Shown here: one piece after another, positions 1-6,782 of the stretch
How positions within the stretch are numbered: the first letter of the stretch is position 1
Layout of the letters: each line of letters starts with the position of its first letter
Assembly (NCBI GenBank): GCA_003557545.1
Contig: PWOD01000194.1
Location: 1 to 7,547, forward strand
DNA length: 7,547 nt
Source of the DNA: a bacterium
Lineage (GTDB): Bacteria; T1Sed10-126
Direction: 5' to 3'
The notes under the pieces: generated by a model
The model's database searches: none
Told to the model about the DNA's origin: nothing
Seen by the model: the letters and a program-made list of their open reading frames with translations, nothing else
Program-made: the position numbers and the translations under genes

Positions 1-564
1 CCAACAGCGGTTTATCTGTCCATCCCCCCGATTTTCTCCGACAAGTCCTCCAGCCCCCATCCCATTCCCCACAACCATTCCCAAAAAACTACTCTGATAA
101 AGCTCACCCTGATTGCTACCGATTAAGCCTCCCGTTTTATCCCTCCCAGAAATAGAAGCGTCTAAAAGATGGAGATTTTTCAGCTTCCCCCCGTTGCCAA
201 CAATCCCGAAAAATCCAACATTGTTTTCACCGGAACGATCAATCTGTAATCCTGTCAGAATCTTATTATTGCCATTAAAATTACCGGTAAACTCATTACC
301 CTCTTGACCGAGTGGCTGCCATCCGGACCCACCATTAGCTGCCGGCCCGGCCAGAGTATCATAGCCGGCTATTCCGGAATCAAGATCCTCAAGTACTAGA
401 TAATAAGCGGAAAGTTCCTGACGGACAGAATCAAGATGGTGCCAGTTAGTAATTTCGTATGGTTCAGCCTCAGTCCCATGACCACCGGCAAAACCCCAGA
501 GATGACCGGGGGCAAAAATGAAAAACAGGATCATAAAAAGTACAATCAGCTGTTTGGGAAGCAT
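1..564 (-). CDS. GLUG-motif secreted surface protein, 3' end cut off by the window edge
   Basis: The first 188 codons of a gene whose remainder lies beyond the left edge. The ATG at 564-562 has a GGAGG ribosome site (573-569) four bases upstream. Residues 1 to about 24 are a signal peptide: a short K-containing start, then a hydrophobic run ending in LWGF. The mature part begins with the PYEI-x-x-W-x-x-LD-x-VR head, continues with GYDTLAG, GWQPLG and FTGNFNG blocks, and then enters GLUG-type repeats (GGLIGSNQG, GGLVGENRG). It is clearly a paralogue of the N-terminus of the 1241-residue protein at 5654-1929: over the 52-residue PYEI to GWQP[VL]G segment I count about half of positions identical by eye. 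Such heads are expected to form a right-handed beta-helix and act outside the cell, often in adhesion or matrix roles (family knowledge). Whether it also carries InlB-like repeats and a sorting domain cannot be seen. It lies 105 bases after the PorV-like gene, with no clear terminator or promoter between them, so co-transcription is plausible. Confidence 0.85.
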   Translation of the reverse strand, partial: MLPKQLIVLFMILFFIFAPGHLWGFAGGHGTEAEPYEITNWHHLDSVRQELSAYYLVLEDLDSGIAGYDTLAGPAANGGSGWQPLGQEGNEFTGNFNGNNKILTGLQIDRSGENNVGFFGIVGNGGKLKNLHLLDASISGRDKTGGLIGSNQGELYQSSFLGMVVGNGMGAGGLVGENRGDGQINRCW

Positions 565-669
565 TTTACCTCCGAAATTATCTGCTATATTTTTACTGAT
601 TAATTAAATGACTGTTAAAAATAGATGGTTTAAATAAATTGTCCCATGCGCTGTTAAACTCTGTCCTGA

Positions 670-1938
670 TTACCTGTCCTCAAGCAACTCCAGTGCATAT
701 TGAGCATATCTATTGCCCGGATCCAACTCCAGCACCTCACGGAACCGGCGACGGGCTTCATCATTATTCCCCCGGCGATGTTCGGTTACACCAATCCAAT
801 TGAGATTATTTGTATCCTGGGGGCGATGTCGATAACCCTCTAAGAAAATTCCACGAGCAAGACCGTAGTTGCCTGATTCAAACTGCCTGATAGCTTCATC
901 CCGACGACTTTCCCAATCATAGGGGTCTTCTTCAGGTTGATCAGCTTCTACAACCTCCACAACGTCGGGTGGATCAACTTCAATTTCATACGGTGGAACA
1001 CCCATTCTGTAATTAAAAGCCAACTGATGAATATCGCCAAAATCACCATAAGGAATAAAAGCATAGTCAAGCCCCATGTTTCGGGCGAAATCAAAACCCA
1101 ACCCAGCCGTAAAACCATTGCCGATATCGTCCAGATTACCATCATACCCAAGACGTAAAGAAACATCATCAGTCAGATCAAAATCCAATCCTAACTTAGG
1201 ACCAAACTCCCGGCTTTCTATGAGATATTCAAAATCAATGTGGGTTCTCAGCGAAATATCGAGCAATGTAGAAAAATCAACAGTCAATCCAGCGCGGGTA
1301 AGAAATGGCAGATCTTCACTACGATCACCGAACTCAATCCCGGGCCCAAAATTTGCCACAGCCAGGCCGAATGAGACCGGCAGCTCTGGATCTGGAGAAT
1401 GATACTGTACCCCGGCATCGAGAGCCCTACCATTGGCCGTAGTACTATCTATATTGAGATGAATAAGTTTGACCGCAGCCCCCCATGACCAATTACCGAG
1501 TCGTTCACCATAAGCAACTGTCCCCACCAGATCGAAATCACTAAATTTACCGGTTTTTATCAGTTCTTTACCAACACGTTCCATCCGGTCTACCGAACCA
1601 TAACTGAGGTAACGAACACCAGCGGCAAGACTGCCTCGAAAAAGCTGATGATTATAATCAAGATTTCCATAGCCGATATCTTCAACTATCTGCTGATAGG
1701 TAAACCGTAGATCCCTTTCAACACCGAACGGCAGACCTGCAGGGTTATAATGGAGAGCAGAGGCTCCACGGGTAACAGCAACACCAGCGCCCCCCATGGC
1801 AGGGTGGACAGCACCAGGCCTCAACAGCAACACCTCAGCAGAGGTCTGTCCGGCATCCCCTGCCAGAACTGGAGCCGACAAAAATGTCAGAAACAACGCT
1901 AAAACGAAAGTAACTTTAATGAATGATTTTATTCCCAT
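670..1938 (-). CDS. PorV/PorQ-family outer-membrane beta-barrel protein with C-terminal TPR extension
   Basis: 422 residues. Residues 1-26 are a signal peptide with likely cleavage after PVLA. Residues 35-69 hold the PorV/PorQ signature: LLRPGAV, then AMGGAGVAV, then a small-residue run ending in YNPAGL. Alternating hydrophobic/polar strands rich in Gly, Tyr and Asp continue to about residue 314, consistent with an outer-membrane barrel. An acidic Pro/Glu/Val linker (about 315-340) leads to two TPR-like helical hairpins (about 342-374 and 376-408, with ALELLED after them); the second carries the typical A-x-x-x-F-x-x-x-L-x-x-x-P spacing. In type IX secretion, PorV is the outer-membrane shuttle that receives cargo from the translocon (family knowledge). 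A periplasmic or surface TPR attached to it is my inference for a partner-binding module. The ATG lies inside the end of the upstream gene (10-base overlap, 1938-1929) and has only a weak ribosome site, suggesting translational coupling to that surface protein. Function as a dedicated partner of the flanking GLUG proteins is inferred from position only. Confidence 0.85.
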   Translation of the reverse strand: MGIKSFIKVTFVLALFLTFLSAPVLAGDAGQTSAEVLLLRPGAVHPAMGGAGVAVTRGASALHYNPAGLPFGVERDLRFTYQQIVEDIGYGNLDYNHQLFRGSLAAGVRYLSYGSVDRMERVGKELIKTGKFSDFDLVGTVAYGERLGNWSWGAAVKLIHLNIDSTTANGRALDAGVQYHSPDPELPVSFGLAVANFGPGIEFGDRSEDLPFLTRAGLTVDFSTLLDISLRTHIDFEYLIESREFGPKLGLDFDLTDDVSLRLGYDGNLDDIGNGFTAGLGFDFARNMGLDYAFIPYGDFGDIHQLAFNYRMGVPPYEIEVDPPDVVEVVEADQPEEDPYDWESRRDEAIRQFESGNYGLARGIFLEGYRHRPQDTNNLNWIGVTEHRRGNNDEARRRFREVLELDPGNRYAQYALELLEDR

Positions 1939-4900
1939 CTCAAGATCGCCAGCCTTCCGGTTTTACTGTCGCCGGTTGAACGCTCCACAACATGGTAAAG
2001 ATAATAACCAGTTGTTACCGTGGTTCCTGAATTATTTCGTCCATCCCACTTAAATCTTCTATCATCAGTAATTGTATCAAATACAAGACGTCCCGTGATA
2101 GTATATATTTTAACTTCAAACGGCCCATCCTCAAGAGAATTAAAATGAAACTGTATACCATCAGCCTCAGTTCCGGTTGAACTGGTTCCGTCTGATGGAC
2201 GAAAAGGATTGGGCCCGACGGAAAGTTCAGTTAATCCGGGGCCACCCCGTTCAAAAACTGCTGTAATATTTTTATTAGCATCAACATAAATAAAACGCTG
2301 TGTTCCCTGCCCGGTCAATGCTCCCTCCCATTTCCTAAAGGGCAGAGTAGAATCAACTTTAACAGCCTCAAGACTGACTGTTTCACCCGCCAGCACAGTT
2401 GCCGGAAATGCTCTTACTTTACCATCCACAAGCACATAACCATCGCCCAGTATACTAATATTCAACTGCCTGGTAGGCAGATCAATAAAGCTAGCGACAA
2501 GCTGTTTATCAGAATCCATAAACAACTGCAAGGTTTCAGTTTCACCGGTTATATGACCGGTCCAGGAATCAAACCTGCTAAACTCCCCGGCCACTGCCTT
2601 AACAGTAACAGTTTCTCCTGTAAGCAGTGATGTGGGTTCAGTATAAGGTTGATCGTTTAGATAGATTTGACCGGTTCCGTCAAAATCGATCGATAAAAGA
2701 TTGGTATCCCGGGGTGTAAAATCAGCTGTGAGCTGACGATGGTCGGAAAGATAGATGAAGGTTTGACTGTCAGCCACCGAAATATCACCACTCCAGCCGT
2801 TGAATTTCCAAAGATCATCCGGTTTGGCCATAAGTTCAACAAGTTCGCCCGCATCCCGCAAAACTGGTTCCTGGTATTTTTCACCATCCAGATAAACCTT
2901 TCCCTTCCCCTGAATTTCAAGATTAACAGAAAAACGATCAGGTTGAAAATGTGCTGTGACCGACCTGTCGGAGCTAAGGACAACTATCCCCGGGCTGTCG
3001 CCACCGGCAAGATCATCGGACCATTTTTCAAACTGCCAGTATTGATCAGGTACGGGATCTAGTTGAACAAATTGATTTTTTATCACAGGGACAGGTTGCT
3101 GATATAATTGACCATCCACCAGAACTTCCCCGGAGCCTTCAAAATTGATCGTCAACAATCTGGTTTCATGCTGTTGAAAAACAAGGTATAGCTCCTTATC
3201 TTGATCGATAATCAGCTCCTGCTGTTTATCAGTGCCAGTAAGATCACCAGCCCAGCCAACAAAATAGGCCAATTCGTCAGGCCTGGCAATTAAAGCCACA
3301 GTAGTACCATCATCATAAACCAGCGGTTCCAGATAACTGTCACCATCTACCAGAAGCTGACCCGGCCCATCTATCTGTGCAGTCAACAAAAAGGTGTCCA
3401 ACTGGTCAAACAGAGCAGTAACTGTTTTATCAGCATCTATAAACAACATTTCAACCGGCGAGGTTCCCGAAAGATCACCGGTCCATTCAATAAACTCCCA
3501 GTGGGGAGCAGGTTCTGCCTGCACCTCCACAGTTTCCCCTGAAACCAGGCTAACAGGCTGTTGATAAAGCTGACCATCTACCCAAAATTGGCCCTCACCT
3601 GAATAGTTGATGGTTAACAGATTAGTATCGTGATCTAAAAATTCAGCGGTGATAGATAAATCTTGAGTAACTATCGTTGATATTTCAGTATCAAACCCGG
3701 CTAAATCTCCAGTCCATTCGGAAAAATAGGATACTGGTCCCGGTCTGGCAGTAAAATCGAGCTCACTGCCGGCGACAAAGACCAGCGGCTGAGTATAGCT
3801 GCTATCATTCACAGTAACAGTTCCGTCTCCCGCGAGGTCAACAGTAACCGTATGAGTTTCCTGACTAAAATCAGCTGTTACCGAACGATCTTCATCCATG
3901 GTTATCGTTTGAACAGTTGATGTTCCGCTAAGCTCTCCTCCCCAACCCTGAAAATACCAAAAACTTTCAGGTTGAGCCTGCAAAACAACCGTATCATCTT
4001 TAATTACCGGCAGAGGTGCGGAATAACTATCTCCATTAACCAGAACAGTTCCTGCTCCAGAAATAGTAATGTCTAAGATTCGGGATTCATGTTCTTCAAA
4101 CAGGGCGGATATATTCCAGTCTCTATCTGCCAGTATTTCTACAGCTGTATCGGTTCCAGTAATATCCCCCTGCCAGCCAGCAAAATACCATATATTGTCA
4201 GGGATCACCTCGAGCAGTACTGTTTCTCCCGTCAGAATATCAACCGGCTGAGAATACAGATTTCCATTATAATGAACCTGCCCATCCCCGACTACAGAAA
4301 TATCAAGCAGCTGTGTGTCATGTTCAAAGATTGCCTGTAACTGCATATTTTGATCTACTAAAAGTTCAACCGTCGTATCGGTGCTCGACAGATCTCCATC
4401 CCATCGTCTAAACTGCCAGTTGGCTTCCGGGACTGCTGCAAGATGAACAGTATCCCCCAACACCATTGTCAGAGGCTGTTGATAAAGATTACCATCATAA
4501 TAAACTTCCCCTGCTCCCTGAAGATCAATCTCAAGTTGAACCAGAAGATCGGTATCCCGAATAAACCAGACTGGATCGGTTTCACCGGAATGATAAGGAT
4601 AACCATCATTAACATCAATATCGGTCACCTCAATAGTCCAGCCCGAATCGGCAAAAGTCGACAGAGCTTTCATCTCAGCCGTAGTCTTCCCAATACCACC
4701 CGCACTTTGCTGAATTTCCGAGGATTCAATATCCCAAAAACTATAATTTACCTCACCACCACTTACTGTCCCAACAAGTCCGCCCAATCCACCAGCACCA
4801 CTAACCTTACCGGTTGCGAAGGATTTTTCCACTGTTCCATCAAAATTATGTCCAAGCAAACCCCCGTGATTATCAACCCAGGTTCCACCACCCAACGAAC

Positions 4901-5654
4901 CGGTAACATCACCGGTGGCATAACAGTTTGATATCAAACCACTGAAATTGTAGCCGGATAGACCACCGGTATGGGGGCCATTGGCAAAAACATCACCGGT
5001 GGCAAAGGAAGCAAAAATTAAACCATTGTAGTTATAACCAACCAGACCGCCCACACTTTCATCTCCCTCAACCCGGACTGACGAGCCAGAAAACTCCACG
5101 GTTCCCTGCTCATTTCTCCCCACCAGCCCGCCAACTGCAATGCCGTCGCCATAAATCTCTCCGGTTGAACGACTGTTTATAACCAGACCGTCCAACCAGC
5201 CCACCAGAGCCCCCAGCTGATCACGGCCGTAAAATTCTACGTCCAACAACTCAACATTAATTATTTCAGCTGACTGTTCAACAACCCCGAACAACCCCTG
5301 ATTGTCTGACTGGTCCCGATTAAGGTAAACCCCGGTAATACTGTATCCCTGTCCATTAAACCGCCCTTCAAAACCAGCACCGGTAACCCCAACCGGCTGC
5401 CAACCATTACCATTATCAGCCCCGGAACCTGCCAGATCATCATAACCGTCAGATTGCTGATCAAGATGATTAACCAGAATATAATTGGCCTGCAGATCAT
5501 TACGCACGGCATCAAGCTGATACCAGTCAGAAATTTCATAGGGCTGATTGATTGTACCGAAGCCTGGGCCGGGAAATCCCCATAGAACCGAGGGAAAGAT
5601 AAATAACAGGACTACCATCAATGAATAAAATGGCCGGATAGGAGGAGAATTCAT
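1929..5654 (-). CDS. Large secreted surface protein: GLUG head, ten InlB-B-like repeats, FlgD-like C-terminal domain
   Basis: 1241 residues from the preferred ATG at 5654. The frame is open up to a GTG at 5720, but that start has no ribosome site and would bury the signal peptide behind 22 extra residues; the paralogue at 564 also starts near the hydrophobic run. Order: signal peptide (about 1-26, ending near VLWGF); head with PYEI, GWQPVG and FEGRFNG blocks (about 38-125); GLUG repeats (about 143-303); a linker containing SFWD and GIGKTTAEM (about 305-372); ten tandem repeats of 75-78 residues (373-1140); C-terminal domain (1141-1241) with GPNPFRPSDG, VKIYTITGR, WDGRNNSG and GYYLYHV, ending KTGRLAILRWE. 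That last domain matches the FlgD Ig-like/Por-secretion-tail type of fold, suggesting export through a PorV-dependent, type IX-like route. I see a single cysteine in the whole protein. A surface adhesin or stalk role is likely; the ligand is unknown. A candidate promoter lies upstream and the stop overlaps the PorV-like gene. Confidence 0.88.
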   Translation of the reverse strand: MNSPPIRPFYSLMVVLLFIFPSVLWGFPGPGFGTINQPYEISDWYQLDAVRNDLQANYILVNHLDQQSDGYDDLAGSGADNGNGWQPVGVTGAGFEGRFNGQGYSITGVYLNRDQSDNQGLFGVVEQSAEIINVELLDVEFYGRDQLGALVGWLDGLVINSRSTGEIYGDGIAVGGLVGRNEQGTVEFSGSSVRVEGDESVGGLVGYNYNGLIFASFATGDVFANGPHTGGLSGYNFSGLISNCYATGDVTGSLGGGTWVDNHGGLLGHNFDGTVEKSFATGKVSGAGGLGGLVGTVSGGEVNYSFWDIESSEIQQSAGGIGKTTAEMKALSTFADSGWTIEVTDIDVNDGYPYHSGETDPVWFIRDTDLLVQLEIDLQGAGEVYYDGNLYQQPLTMVLGDTVHLAAVPEANWQFRRWDGDLSSTDTTVELLVDQNMQLQAIFEHDTQLLDISVVGDGQVHYNGNLYSQPVDILTGETVLLEVIPDNIWYFAGWQGDITGTDTAVEILADRDWNISALFEEHESRILDITISGAGTVLVNGDSYSAPLPVIKDDTVVLQAQPESFWYFQGWGGELSGTSTVQTITMDEDRSVTADFSQETHTVTVDLAGDGTVTVNDSSYTQPLVFVAGSELDFTARPGPVSYFSEWTGDLAGFDTEISTIVTQDLSITAEFLDHDTNLLTINYSGEGQFWVDGQLYQQPVSLVSGETVEVQAEPAPHWEFIEWTGDLSGTSPVEMLFIDADKTVTALFDQLDTFLLTAQIDGPGQLLVDGDSYLEPLVYDDGTTVALIARPDELAYFVGWAGDLTGTDKQQELIIDQDKELYLVFQQHETRLLTINFEGSGEVLVDGQLYQQPVPVIKNQFVQLDPVPDQYWQFEKWSDDLAGGDSPGIVVLSSDRSVTAHFQPDRFSVNLEIQGKGKVYLDGEKYQEPVLRDAGELVELMAKPDDLWKFNGWSGDISVADSQTFIYLSDHRQLTADFTPRDTNLLSIDFDGTGQIYLNDQPYTEPTSLLTGETVTVKAVAGEFSRFDSWTGHITGETETLQLFMDSDKQLVASFIDLPTRQLNISILGDGYVLVDGKVRAFPATVLAGETVSLEAVKVDSTLPFRKWEGALTGQGTQRFIYVDANKNITAVFERGGPGLTELSVGPNPFRPSDGTSSTGTEADGIQFHFNSLEDGPFEVKIYTITGRLVFDTITDDRRFKWDGRNNSGTTVTTGYYLYHVVERSTGDSKTGRLAILRWE
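2235..4538 (-). repeat. Ten tandem InlB-B-like repeats (75-78 residues, about 230 bp each) within the large surface protein
   Basis: Unit boundaries in transcription order: 4538-4311, 4310-4080, 4079-3852, 3851-3621, 3620-3390, 3389-3159, 3158-2934, 2933-2700, 2699-2469 and 2468-2235. The shared pattern is G-x-G near residue 10, then [DN]G-x-x-Y-x-x-P (its [DN]G and Y lost or shifted in some units), usually GET[VL] or a variant, A-x-P, an aromatic-x-F-x-x-W-x-G-D-[LI] core, and a closing D-x-x-x-x-x-x-F. This matches the divergent InlB B-repeat/Flg_new type of beta-grasp-like domain. The units diverge at the DNA level, so this is an old duplicated protein array and not a DNA satellite. Units five and seven share a ten-residue run (VDGQLYQQPV) written in different codons. 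The array probably forms an extended stalk holding the GLUG head away from the surface (inference). Confidence 0.9.
4746..5228 (-). repeat. GLUG repeats in the head of the large surface protein
   Basis: Several degenerate units with the pattern GGL[VLS]G-x-N-x-x-G-x-[IV] followed by a [SC]-[FY]-ATG-[DK]-V segment: GGLVGRNEQG, GGLVGYNYNG, GGLSGYNFSG, GGLLGHNFDG and a closing GGLVGTVSGG. Between them lie SFATGDVFA, CYATGDVTG and SFATGKVSG. At DNA level the ATGDV segments at about 4905-4925 and 4990-5010 share a GCCACCGGTGATGTT run. GLUG motifs occur in secreted bacterial adhesin-like proteins and are expected to build coils of a beta-helix. Confidence 0.85.
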
Positions 5655-5666
5655 TAAGTACAACCG

Positions 5667-5672
5667 CTCCTT
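5667..5672 (-). promoter_or_regulatory. Ribosome binding site supporting the 5654 start of the large surface protein
   Basis: AAGGAG on the minus strand, 12 bases before the ATG at 5654. The spacing is long but usable. An in-frame TTG three codons earlier lies too close to the site, and the GTG at 5720 has no such site upstream. This supports the 5654 start, in agreement with the signal-peptide position and the paralogue at 564. Confidence 0.6.
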
Positions 5673-5740
5673 CAAAACTCGGTAATTAATCGGTAACAAA
5701 AGCAAAGTTAATAAAACCACTCTAAAAACTGCCTGATACA

Positions 5741-5767
5741 GCTATAAATATAAGAGATTAAGGTCAA
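5741..5767 (-). promoter_or_regulatory. Candidate sigma-70-type promoter for the surface-protein operon
   Basis: In the 230-base gap after lipA, the minus strand has TTGACC (5767-5762, one mismatch to the -35 consensus) and TATAGC (5746-5741, near the -10 consensus). The spacer is only 15 bases; a TTTTGA two bases upstream would give 17. Transcription would begin about 80 bases before the ATG at 5654. The region is AT-rich, so chance matches are likely. A T-run just after lipA (about 5865-5860) lacks a convincing GC stem, so I do not call a terminator. Confidence 0.35.
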
Positions 5768-5884
5768 AAAAGCAATTTAAAGAGAGTAAAACAGGCGCTT
5801 GATAATTTTTTTAAGAATAACTGATGATTGATCTTTGCTGCAGCTGACCGGAGAGTAATTAAAAAAGCCGGGTTTATCCAACGG

Positions 5885-6745
5885 TCAACTGTTATCCTCA
5901 GCCTCAAAGATCATACGAGCTTGATAAGAAGAACGAACCAGAGGACCAGCCACTACATTATGATAGCCAAGATGTTGAGCAAAATCGCGCCAATCATCAA
6001 ACTCACCGGGGGTAACCCAGCGCTCGACCGGAAGATGTTTTGAGGTGGGTCTAAGATACTGGCCGACTGTTAAATATCGAACTCCGCTTTTATAGGCCTC
6101 TACAATCGTTTGGGTTATCTCCGACGAGGTTTCTCCCAGACCCAACATTAGACCAGTTTTAGTTTTAAACCCCCGATCGGCAGCGGTTTTTAACAAACGT
6201 AAGGAGCGGTGGTAGGAAGCAGCAGGACGCACCTCAGGATAGAGCCGGGGAACAGTTTCCAGATTATGATTAACCAGATCGGGCCGGGACTCAAACAAAC
6301 AGTTCCAACTGGCGATTGAACCAGCAAAATCAGGAACAAGTACTTCAATTTTTAAATCTGGATTAAGCTGTCTGACCAGTTCAATAGAACGAGCCCAATG
6401 TTGGGCACCGCCATCAGCCAAATCATCACGGGTAACAGAAGTTAAAACCAGGTGGTCAAGCTCTAATTGAGCGACAAGTTCTGCCAGTTCTTGTGGTTCT
6501 GAGCTGCTTGGTGGTTCCACAGCCGAACCATCTATATTACAAAACCGGCAGTTACGAGTACAGCTCTTACCCAGCAGAAGAAATGTGGCAGTTCCAGCAG
6601 ACCAGCATTCAAACCGATTCGGACAGAATGCTTCACGGCAAACAGTCTGTAACTTGTGGCGACGGATAATCCGTTCCAATCGATAAGCCTCAGAAGTAGG
6701 TTGATAAGGGTTTGTCAGCCAAGCAGGTTTTTGCAAAATAACCAC
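5885..6745 (-). CDS. lipA: Lipoyl synthase (radical SAM, 4Fe-4S)
   Basis: 286 residues, close to the usual length of short bacterial LipA. The enzyme inserts two sulfur atoms at C6 and C8 of the octanoyl group carried on lipoyl domains (2-oxoacid dehydrogenase E2 subunits, GcvH), using S-adenosylmethionine in the cytoplasm. Diagnostic motifs are intact: C36-x4-C41-x5-C47 for the auxiliary cluster that supplies sulfur, C62-x3-C66-x2-C69 for the radical SAM cluster, TSVTRDDLADGGA (102-114), NHNLET (159-164), KTGLMLGLGET (196-206), LTVGQYLRP (225-233), and the C-terminal RSSY (271-274) whose serine ligates the auxiliary cluster. The start is uncertain: the GTG at 6745 has no good ribosome site, while a TTG three codons in (6736) has GGTGG at suitable spacing. 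Both give an intact protein. It starts 37 bases after the upstream gene and may be co-transcribed with it. No lipB, gcvH or dehydrogenase gene is visible in the window. Confidence 0.96.
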   Translation of the reverse strand: MVILQKPAWLTNPYQPTSEAYRLERIIRRHKLQTVCREAFCPNRFECWSAGTATFLLLGKSCTRNCRFCNIDGSAVEPPSSSEPQELAELVAQLELDHLVLTSVTRDDLADGGAQHWARSIELVRQLNPDLKIEVLVPDFAGSIASWNCLFESRPDLVNHNLETVPRLYPEVRPAASYHRSLRLLKTAADRGFKTKTGLMLGLGETSSEITQTIVEAYKSGVRYLTVGQYLRPTSKHLPVERWVTPGEFDDWRDFAQHLGYHNVVAGPLVRSSYQARMIFEAEDNS

Positions 6746-6782
6746 CGGGAGAGAATAATTTCCACCAACACGGAGCTATCGA

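Noticed and set aside
113-307. A 64-codon plus-strand frame near the left edge
   Set aside because: It is antisense to the GLUG paralogue, whose minus-strand frame has a signal peptide and recognisable motifs; the plus frame has none.
584-589. TATAGC upstream of the truncated GLUG gene considered as a -10 box
   Set aside because: No acceptable -35 lies at 16-18 bases, and it would leave only about a dozen bases of leader before the start; the region is simply AT-rich.
2235-4538. Regular spacing of about 230 bp considered as a CRISPR-like or satellite DNA array
   Set aside because: Periodicity is at protein level only; the DNA units are strongly diverged and lie within one continuous reading frame.
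4443-4931. A 162-codon open frame on the plus strand
   Set aside because: It runs antisense through the linker and GLUG region, with low-complexity Ile/Thr/Asn-rich composition that mirrors the repeats on the other strand; no ribosome site or domain is seen.
5655-5720. N-terminal extension of the large surface protein to the GTG at 5720
   Set aside because: No ribosome site precedes the GTG, and the extension would displace the signal peptide; the ATG at 5654 has AAGGAG upstream and agrees with the paralogue.
5824-5887. Possible intrinsic terminator after lipA
   Set aside because: The T-run is preceded by at most a three-base stem, and the TGACCG/CGGTCA pair encloses the T-run instead of preceding it.
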